A DNA stretch of 10,134 nucleotides from the NCBI GenBank assembly GCA_900313295.1, contig OMQS01000122.1, forward strand, positions 1 through 10,134, read 5' to 3'. A model generated the notes under the pieces. It did no database searches, was not told the DNA's origin, and was given only the letters and a program-made list of their open reading frames with translations. Both the position numbers and the translations under genes were made by a program. Below, piece after piece: positions 5,192 through 10,134 of the stretch; the stretch's first letter is position 1; each line of letters begins with the position of its first letter. The DNA comes from an uncultured Eubacteriales bacterium (GTDB lineage: Bacteria > Bacillota > Clostridia > Oscillospirales > Oscillospiraceae).

Positions 5192-5764
5192 ATGGAGATG
5201 GAAGAAAAGCAGGCGCAGGTCTGCCAGGAAACGGGCGAAGAGGCTCTCGACGCCGGAGAGCAGGAGGACTTTGAGACTTTGATCCGAGGAAAGTACAAGG
5301 AGGAGTTCGACGCTAGAGTGCGGAAAATTCTGGACGGGCGGCTGCGGGGCATGCGACAGGAGAACCTGCGGCTGAAGGAGCAGCAGCTGCGGCAGAAGGA
5401 GGAGGCGGTGCAGCGTCTTAGCCGCCTGCGGGAGCAGGAGGGGGCAGTGCGCAGACTGTATCCGGAGTTCTGCTGGCAGGAGGAGCTGAAAAATCCGCAG
5501 TTCGGGCGACTGGTGCTGGCCGGCGCGGAACCGGTGGAAGCCTACGAAACGGTGCATCGGCAGGAGCTTATGGAAAAGGCCATGCGCTACGCCGCAGGCC
5601 GCACCCGTAAGCAGGTGGCGGGAAGTCTGGCCACCATGGGACGGGTGGCGGAGAACGGCGGCAGGAGCATTGCTGTGACCGCCTGCGACCCCAGAGGGCT
5701 TACCAGCCGAGATCTGGCGGACATCCGGAAGCGTGTGCTGGACGGGGAGAAGATCAGGTTCTGA
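5192..5764 (+). CDS. Phage capsid scaffolding protein
   Basis: A 190-residue, highly charged, mostly helical protein, as expected for an internal scaffold that guides capsid assembly and then leaves the head. Residues 1-40 are Glu-rich and probably disordered. Residues about 30-90 are a heptad-like coiled coil (RMQENLRLKEQQLRQKEEA). The C-terminus, LTSRDLADIRKRVLDGEKIRF, matches the short basic helical end by which many phage scaffolds bind the capsid protein. It lies directly before the major capsid gene, the usual position. The start at 5192 follows GGGAAAGGA with about seven bases of spacing. Unlike the scaffold of staphylococcal phage 80alpha, its N-terminus has no Prp-type LNxQxF motif, so cleavage by the neighbouring protease is not predicted at this end. 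Confidence 0.82.
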   Translation: MEMEEKQAQVCQETGEEALDAGEQEDFETLIRGKYKEEFDARVRKILDGRLRGMRQENLRLKEQQLRQKEEAVQRLSRLREQEGAVRRLYPEFCWQEELKNPQFGRLVLAGAEPVEAYETVHRQELMEKAMRYAAGRTRKQVAGSLATMGRVAENGGRSIAVTACDPRGLTSRDLADIRKRVLDGEKIRF

Positions 5765-5819
5765 CAGGAGGGCGTTTCGGAGCGGAGAGCGTGCGCGAGG
5801 AGTGCAGAACATGGGTATT

Positions 5820-5862
5820 ACGGATTGCCACAGCCAGTGTGCGCACTGGCTTCGCAATGACA
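5820..5862 (+). repeat. Dispersed palindromic repeat, copy 2, inside the phage module
   Basis: The copy begins ACGGATTGCCACAGCCAGTG and ends CACTGGCTTCGCAATGACA around the loop TGCG. Inner stem AGCCAGTG (5832-5839) with CACTGGCT (5844-5851); outer stem ATTGC (5824-5828) with GCAAT (5854-5858). It is the same element as copy 1 near queT, in the other orientation. Compared with copy 1 it has one extra base inserted on each side of the inner stem, and these pair with each other, so the fold is kept. Confidence 0.8.
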
Positions 5863-5889
5863 GAACCTTTGCGGGGGCGTGGTGCGCAT

Positions 5890-5921
5890 CGGCGGGTCGT
5901 CGAGGACGCCGACCCCTACGG
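5890..5921. repeat. CGTAGGG-type hairpin repeat, copy A
   Basis: It runs from CGGCGGG to CCCTACGG around a stem GGGTCG (5894-5899) with CGACCC (5910-5915). The same ends and fold recur at 7315-7343 in the same orientation. It lies in the gap between scaffold and capsid genes (5765-6017), which otherwise holds no gene and only short open frames without ribosome sites. Confidence 0.6.
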
Positions 5922-6017
5922 GAGCATGATGGGGAGTGCGATGCATGATCCGGCGGACGCAGGCAGGACGCTTCGGAACGCAGGAACAGGAAAAAAATTT
6001 TAATTAAGAAAGGAAAA

Positions 6018-7241
6018 ATGACTATGGAACTGAATTATCAGATGTTTGCCGACGCAAACACCCAGACTACCGGCGGCCTCAGCGCCGAAATGAAGACTTA
6101 CTACGGCATGGAGCTGCTGGAAAACGCCAAGCCCCAGCTGGTGCATAACCAGTTCGCCGCCACCAAGCCTCTGCCTGTGGGCGGCGGCAAGACCGTGGAG
6201 TGGCGCAAGTTCGGCTCCTTTGACAAGGCGCTGACCCCCCTCACCGAGGGCGTGACCCCCGACGGCAGCGGCATTTCCGTCAGCTACATCACCAAGGAGC
6301 TGGCCCAGTACGGCGACTACACCACCGTGTCCGACATGCTGGATCTGACGGCCATTGACGACGTGGTGCTGGAGATCACCGACCGCCACGGCAACAACAT
6401 GGGTCTGACTCTGGACACCGTGACCCGCAACGAGATTCAGCAGGGCAACCAGGTCATCTACGCCCCCGTGCTGAACGCAGAAGGCACCCAGACCGCCGTG
6501 ACCAGCCGCACCGCCCTGACCCCCGCCTGCAAGATGACCAGCGAGCTGGTGGCCAAGGCCGCGACCCAGCTGAAGAAGATGAATGCGCCTACCTTTGACG
6601 GCAAGTATGTGTGCATCATCCACCCTTCCGTGGCCTTCGACCTGCGCCAGGACGAGGCATGGATCGCCGCTCACCAGTACGCTGCCGCCACGGAGCTTTT
6701 CTCGGGCGAAATTGGCGAGCTGCACGGCGTGCGCTTCGTGGAGACCACCGAGGCCAAGATCTTCTGCGGCGAGGATCTGGCGGAGGGCAGCCGCACCCTG
6801 ACGGTGAACGGCGCAGTAAGCGGCAAGAACGCCGTGACCTTTGACGGCGGCACCGTGAAGGAGGGCGCACTGGCGGGCCGCTACATTCTGGTGGGCGGCC
6901 AGCGTGCCAAGGTAGTGAGCAACACCGCCTCCGTGCTGACGCTGGACAAGAACGTCACCGCCGACGACAACGCCGTGATCTATCCCGGCGAGGGCGGCGC
7001 CGAGGGCTGCGCCGTGTACGGCTGCCTGTTCGTGGGCAAGGGCGCTTACGGTGTGGTGGACCTCAGCGAGGGCACCGAGGTCATCGTGAAGCCCCGCGGC
7101 TCCTCCGGCACCGCCGATCCTCTGGATCAGCGCTCCAGCGTGGGCTGGAAGGGCATCCATGCTGCCGCCATCCTGTACGACGAGTACATGGTGCGCGTGG
7201 AGTGCGGCTCCTCCTACTCCGGCGAGGACAAGGCCAACTAA
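6018..7241 (+). CDS. Major capsid protein, N4-gp56 family
   Basis: A 407-residue HK97-fold capsid protein of the N4-gp56 type, the subunit of the phage head. Family signatures include SAEMKTYY (about 22-29), PVGGGKTVEWRKF, the LTPLTEGVTPDGSG block, AQYGDYTTVSDMLDLTAIDDVVLE, and the C-terminal AYGVVDL and SVGWKGIHAAAILYDEYMVRVE. The N-terminus ELNYQMFA resembles the L27 peptide LNLQFFA cut by Prp between F and A, predicting loss of about ten residues by the Prp of this operon. Residues about 250-328 look like an inserted beta-rich domain before the conserved tail. The start at 6018 follows AAGAAAGGA; an ATG at 6024 is an alternative and also keeps the motif. Arg codons are all CGC or CGT, unlike the neighbouring phage genes, suggesting selection for high expression. 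Confidence 0.93.
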   Translation: MTMELNYQMFADANTQTTGGLSAEMKTYYGMELLENAKPQLVHNQFAATKPLPVGGGKTVEWRKFGSFDKALTPLTEGVTPDGSGISVSYITKELAQYGDYTTVSDMLDLTAIDDVVLEITDRHGNNMGLTLDTVTRNEIQQGNQVIYAPVLNAEGTQTAVTSRTALTPACKMTSELVAKAATQLKKMNAPTFDGKYVCIIHPSVAFDLRQDEAWIAAHQYAAATELFSGEIGELHGVRFVETTEAKIFCGEDLAEGSRTLTVNGAVSGKNAVTFDGGTVKEGALAGRYILVGGQRAKVVSNTASVLTLDKNVTADDNAVIYPGEGGAEGCAVYGCLFVGKGAYGVVDLSEGTEVIVKPRGSSGTADPLDQRSSVGWKGIHAAAILYDEYMVRVECGSSYSGEDKAN

Positions 7242-7252
7242 CGCGGAAAAAT

Positions 7253-7288
7253 CCCGCAGGGGGCGGGGGGATCCTGTCCCCCTGCGGG
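7253..7288. repeat. Perfect 11-bp hairpin after the capsid gene
   Basis: CCCGCAGGGGG (7253-7263) pairs perfectly with CCCCCTGCGGG (7278-7288) across a 14-base loop, beginning 11 bases after the capsid stop codon. There is no T-run. It could protect the capsid message from 3' decay or partly stop transcription, giving more capsid than tail protein. That role is inferred. Confidence 0.6.
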
Positions 7289-7314
7289 GGAGTGAGAATG
7301 CGGCGCGAGTCGGG

Positions 7315-7343
7315 CGGCGGGGTGAGGGTACCCCGCCCTACGG
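7315..7343. repeat. CGTAGGG-type hairpin repeat, copy B
   Basis: It has the same ends as copy A (CGGCGGG at the left, CCCTACGG at the right), with a different stem: GGCGGGGT (7316-7323) pairs with ACCCCGCC (7330-7337). It lies in the 252-base gap between the capsid gene and the next small gene (7242-7493). Nothing gene-like was found in the remainder of that gap. Confidence 0.6.
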
Positions 7344-7493
7344 AAATGTGACGGGACGTGCAGCGCGTGACGCGCGGGATCGGCAGGTTTTGTTTTGAGG
7401 CATTTATGGCCGCGCATACGAAGGTACATCTGCCGGCGAGGGACCCCCGGCGGGGAGAAGACGGCAGGCGAAAACAGGAAAGGATGAGATACC

Positions 7494-7694
7494 ATGGAGA
7501 AAATGAGCAAGGTTTTTCTGCCCAGAGGCAGAAAGAACGAGGAGAACTTCGTGATCGTGTCCGTGAACGGGCGCAACTACAAGATCATGAAGGGCGTGGA
7601 GGTGGAGGTGCCCGCGTGCGTGGCGGAGGTGCTGGAGAACGGCCGCATGATGGCCGACACCGCACGACGCTACATGGACACCATGGCCAACTGA
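7494..7694 (+). CDS. Small phage head-region protein of unknown function
   Basis: A 66-residue basic protein, MEKMSKVFLPRGRKNEENF followed by VIVSVNGRNYKIMKGVEVEVPACVAEVLENGRM. The pattern of a short strand, a 'VNGxxYxIxxGxxVxVP' turn and a helix ending near Asn is one I associate with small proteins that follow the capsid gene in Clostridia phages. Its molecular role is unknown to me; a minor head or decoration role is only a guess from position. The start at 7494 has AAAGGA nine bases upstream. It is 13 bases before the next gene and so probably co-transcribed with it. Confidence 0.75.
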   Translation: MEKMSKVFLPRGRKNEENFVIVSVNGRNYKIMKGVEVEVPACVAEVLENGRMMADTARRYMDTMAN

Positions 7695-7707
7695 AAGGGA
7701 GGCGGCT

Positions 7708-8082
7708 ATGGGCAGAACGACGGCGGGACAGGTGCTGGCGCAGGTGGACGGCCTGCTGCCCAACGCCTACACCCGGGAGGAAAAAATGTGGTGGCTTTTG
7801 CAGGCGGAGTGCACGTTGCTGCGGGAAGTGCTGCAGCCGGCGCTGCGGGAGGAGCTGAGCGTGCCCGAGGCGCTGGAGGACGGCACCGCGCTCGCGGTCA
7901 AGGCGCCCTATGACAGGCTCTACGGCCTGTATGTTCAGGCGCAGATCCACTACGCAGACGGCGACATGGTGCGCTGCAGCAACGCACTGAGCCTCTGGAA
8001 CGAGGGCGTGGCGGAGATGCAGGCGGCGGCGCTGCGGGAAAAAGGTGGGGCGCAGGCGGCCAAATGCCTGCGTTTTTGCTGA
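7708..8082 (+). CDS. Probable phage head-tail connector protein
   Basis: A 124-residue, largely helical protein located after the capsid and small head genes, where adaptor or head-completion proteins normally lie. It reads as several amphipathic helices (AGQVLAQVDGLLPNAYTREEKMWWLLQAECTLL, then APYDRLYGLYVQAQIHYADGDMVRCSNALSLWNEGVAEM). The pattern of Tyr-rich helix, acidic turn and final helix resembles ring-forming connector adaptors. I cannot name the family with certainty. The start at 7708 has AGGGAGG about six bases upstream. The next gene's ribosome site overlaps this stop codon, so translation of the two is closely linked. Confidence 0.6.
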   Translation: MGRTTAGQVLAQVDGLLPNAYTREEKMWWLLQAECTLLREVLQPALREELSVPEALEDGTALAVKAPYDRLYGLYVQAQIHYADGDMVRCSNALSLWNEGVAEMQAAALREKGGAQAAKCLRFC

Positions 8083-8096
8083 AAGGAGGCGGAGGG

Positions 8097-9815
8097 ATGT
8101 TCTTTCCGACGCTGAAAAAAACCGATATGGAAAAGGTGACGGTGACGGAGTTCCCGGGGCTTGACAGGCGGGAGAGCGTGCGCATGGGGGGCTTCCGGAA
8201 GATGAAAAATCTTTGCTCGGAGGGGTATCCCGCCCTGCGGACACGGCCCGCCCGAGGTCTTTCGGCCACGGTGGAAAAGCCCGAGGGGCTTATCGCCAAG
8301 GACGCCCTGCTCTGGGTGGACGGACGGCGGATCTATGTGAATGGTCTGGCGGCGGGGCCGGAGCTGGCGGAGGGGGAGAAGCAGTTGGTGAGCATGGGCG
8401 CTTACCTTATCGTTTTTCCCGACAAGGTGTATCTCAACACCAAGGATCTGACGGACTGGGGCAGCCTGGAGTGCAGTCGGACGGCGGCGGTGGGGGCACC
8501 CATCAGCCTGTGCGATGCAGACGGCGCGGCCTACAGCGGCGTGGTGGAGAGCGCCGGCGCACCGGAGGAGCCGGAGGAGGACGCGCTGTGGCTGGATGTG
8601 TCCGGCACAGTGCCGGTGCTACGGCAGTTCAGCCAGGAGAGCTGGACGGCGGTAGAGGGCGTGTGTGTGAAGGTGCAGGCCACCGGCCTGGGCGAGGGCT
8701 TCGCCGCCGGCGACGGCGTGACGATTTCTGGCTGCAGCGTGGAGCGGCTCAACGGCGAAACGGTGCTGCGTGCGGTGGGGGAGGACTGGGTGGCCTTTTC
8801 CGGCGCCGTGGCCGGCAGCACTGCGCTGAAGGCGGCCGTGACCGTCAGCCGCACCGTGCCGGAGATGGACTATGTGGTGCAGAGCGGCAACCGGCTCTGG
8901 GGCTGTAAGTACGGCATGGCGGACGGCAGAGCCGTGAACGAGATCTACGCCAGCAAGCTGGGGGATTTCAAAAACTGGCGGTGCTTTGAGGGGCTCGCCA
9001 CAGACAGCTATGCGGCGGCGCGCGGCTCCGACGGAGCTTTCACCGGCGCGGTGAGCTATCTGGGCAACCCTATTTTCTTCAAGGAGCACTGCATAGAGCG
9101 GGTGTATGCCGCCAGCCAAGGCGCGCACCAGATCGTGACCACGGAGTGCAGCGGCGTGCAGCAGGGCAGTGCCAAGAGCCTGCAGGTGGTGGGCGGCGTG
9201 CTGATGTATCTCTCGGACGAGGGGGTGCAGGCCTTTGACGGCAGTCTGCCGGTGACGGTGTCGCAGGCGCTGGGGGAGAAACGGCTCCACGGCGGCGTGG
9301 CCGGCACATGGCGGGGGAAATACTACCTCTCGGCGCTGGAGGAGGACGGTACGCCCACCCTGTTGGTGTATGACAGCGAAAGGAGCCAGTGGCACCAAGA
9401 GGACGGGCTGCGGGCCGTGGGCTTTGCCTGCAAAGGCTCGGAGCTTTACTGCCTCGGTACCGATGGGAAGCTCTGGAGCCTCCGCGGTGAGAGCGGCGAA
9501 GCGGAGGAGAGCTTTTCGTGGATGGCCGAAAGCGGGGAGCTGGGCTTGCAGAGCCCCCAGCGCAAGCGGCTGACAAAGCTGCTGCTGCAAATGCGGCCGG
9601 AGCGGGGCAAGACCGTGACGGTGTGGGTGAGCTACGACCGAGGCGCCAGCTGGCAGAAGCAGGGACAGTTGACGGGAAACGGCAGCCTGCGGGGGCAGGC
9701 GGTGGCCGTGCGCCCCAGACAGTGCCGCTATTTGCGGCTGAAGCTGGAGGGCAGCGGACAGTGCGTGCTGTTTGCCCTGACAGCGCTGTATGAAAGAGAC
9801 GGTGACGGGTTGTGA
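8097..9815 (+). CDS. Beta-propeller-like phage tail or stopper protein
   Basis: A 572-residue beta-rich protein. An N-terminal block with FPGLDRRESVRMGGFRKMKNL leads to a strand-turn repeat region (VDGRRIYVNGLA, VFPDKVYLNTKDLTDWGSLE). An inserted domain (about 145-260) follows. A second repeat block (VVQSGNRLWGCKYG, ASKLGDFKNWRCFEG, GNPIFFKEHCIERVYAAS, LMYLSDEGVQAFDGS) is typical of a propeller. The C-terminus (VWVSYDRGASWQKQG ... LRLKLEGSGQC) looks like a small beta-sandwich. Such proteins form the tail tube plug in podoviruses (compare P22 gp10) or a tail hub. The start at 8097 is preferred over an upstream ATG at 8064 because AAAGGAGG (8082-8089) lies seven bases before it; the longer form would overlap the previous gene. 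The exact role is inferred. Confidence 0.7.
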   Translation: MFFPTLKKTDMEKVTVTEFPGLDRRESVRMGGFRKMKNLCSEGYPALRTRPARGLSATVEKPEGLIAKDALLWVDGRRIYVNGLAAGPELAEGEKQLVSMGAYLIVFPDKVYLNTKDLTDWGSLECSRTAAVGAPISLCDADGAAYSGVVESAGAPEEPEEDALWLDVSGTVPVLRQFSQESWTAVEGVCVKVQATGLGEGFAAGDGVTISGCSVERLNGETVLRAVGEDWVAFSGAVAGSTALKAAVTVSRTVPEMDYVVQSGNRLWGCKYGMADGRAVNEIYASKLGDFKNWRCFEGLATDSYAAARGSDGAFTGAVSYLGNPIFFKEHCIERVYAASQGAHQIVTTECSGVQQGSAKSLQVVGGVLMYLSDEGVQAFDGSLPVTVSQALGEKRLHGGVAGTWRGKYYLSALEEDGTPTLLVYDSERSQWHQEDGLRAVGFACKGSELYCLGTDGKLWSLRGESGEAEESFSWMAESGELGLQSPQRKRLTKLLLQMRPERGKTVTVWVSYDRGASWQKQGQLTGNGSLRGQAVAVRPRQCRYLRLKLEGSGQCVLFALTALYERDGDGL

Positions 9816-9820
9816 ACGTG

Positions 9821-10134
9821 ATGACTATGCCCCCGGCGCCTACGGGGACGCTGAGTCAGCAGGTGCAGAAGCAGTACGCTTACCTGTTTCAGCTGGCGCA
9901 GATGCTGAACCGAGCCGCAGAGCAGGCGGAGCAGCAGCCGCAGACGCAGACGGTGCAGAAGCCCGTGCAGGCGGCGCAGGCGCAGACGGTGGTGGAGCTG
10001 AAAAGTCTCATCGTGAAGTCGGCGGACGCCGTGTGCAAGGAGATGGATCGGCTGGAAACGGAGCTGAAGGGCAGCTATGTAGCGGTGTCGGAGTTCGGGA
10101 CGTATCTGGAGAGGATCAGCCAGGAGATCGAGGC
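9821..10134 (+). CDS. Gln-rich phage tail or stalk protein, N-terminal part (runs off window)
   Basis: An open frame reaches the right edge without a stop. The visible 104 residues start MTMPPAPTGTLSQQVQKQYA, then a helical segment, a low-complexity Gln/Ala/Thr stretch (about 35-55), then KSLIVKSADAVCKEMDRLETELKGSY and SEFGTYLERISQEIEA, a predicted coiled coil. A stalk, fibre or adsorption protein downstream of the propeller gene fits this shape. The start is uncertain: a GTG at 9812 overlaps the previous stop (GTGA) as portal and Prp do, and ATGs at 9821 and 9827 are alternatives. No strong ribosome site precedes any of them, so coupling to the upstream gene is likely. Confidence 0.6.
   Translation, partial: MTMPPAPTGTLSQQVQKQYAYLFQLAQMLNRAAEQAEQQPQTQTVQKPVQAAQAQTVVELKSLIVKSADAVCKEMDRLETELKGSYVAVSEFGTYLERISQEIE

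Larger units (their letters stand above)
2491..10134 (+). mobile_element. Prophage-like structural module (left boundary at the barstar break, right end outside window)
   Basis: All genes from 2742 onward point right and follow a tailed-phage head order: portal, protease, scaffold, major capsid, small head protein, connector, tail components. The N4-gp56-type capsid and the propeller-like protein suggest a short-tailed (podovirus-like) particle. No integrase, repressor, small or large terminase, or attachment site could be identified between the barstar break and the portal. The left boundary is placed at the loss of barstar homology near 2490 and is approximate. A decayed prophage and a retained capsid or gene-transfer locus are both compatible with what is visible. 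Confidence 0.75.

Noticed and set aside
5791..6003. Short frames between scaffold and capsid genes
   Set aside because: They read across the two palindromic repeats of this gap and have no start site support.
7358..7858. Rightward frame of 166 residues over the small post-capsid gene
   Set aside because: Arg/Gly-rich out-of-frame reading overlapping two better-supported genes with proper ribosome sites.
1..10134. CRISPR array or tRNA genes
   Set aside because: No regularly spaced direct repeats and no cloverleaf-like sequence were seen on either strand.

Overview
The window looks like chromosome from a high-GC gut-type Clostridia, most likely Oscillospiraceae (relatives of Faecalibacterium, Gemmiger or Subdoligranulum). 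The grounds are Shine-Dalgarno sites of AAAGGAGG type, Clostridia-style rpsF-ssb-rpsR proteins with a zinc-type (four-Cys) S18, a queT gene behind a preQ1-riboswitch-like leader, and a spacing of short palindromic repeats typical of these genomes. The lineage is inferred from composition and gene style, not from a database match.

Left part (1-2322) is host housekeeping. A leftward promoter inside a long inverted repeat leaves the window at its left edge. A roughly 300-base non-coding spacer holding one palindromic repeat follows. Then come queT (queuosine precursor transporter) with its own promoter, leader and terminator, and the rpsF-ssb-rpsR operon (S6, single-strand binding protein, S18) with its own promoter and a strong terminator.

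Junction (2323-2741): a barstar-family gene starts normally after the rpsR terminator but loses homology after about 51 residues. The following 250 bases have no recognisable gene and contain a second terminator-like hairpin.

Right part (2742-10134) is a rightward phage structural module: portal, Prp-type cysteine protease, scaffold, N4-gp56-type major capsid protein, a small post-capsid protein, a probable head-tail connector, a beta-propeller-like tail or stopper protein, and the start of a Gln-rich tail or stalk protein running off the window. No terminase, integrase or repressor is seen on the left side, where a terminase would normally precede the portal. All structural genes are intact and well equipped with ribosome binding sites.

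Two things stand out. First, the phage module carries its own Prp, the protease family that trims ribosomal protein L27, and the capsid protein N-terminus carries an L27-like Prp cleavage motif. This predicts a self-contained capsid maturation step. Second, the three gaps of about 250 bases in the structural operon are filled with hairpins. Two of these belong to repeat families present twice in this window, one with a copy in the host spacer near queT. That suggests long residence in the chromosome, so this may be a decayed prophage, a domesticated capsid or gene-transfer-agent-like locus, or a phage whose packaging genes lie elsewhere.
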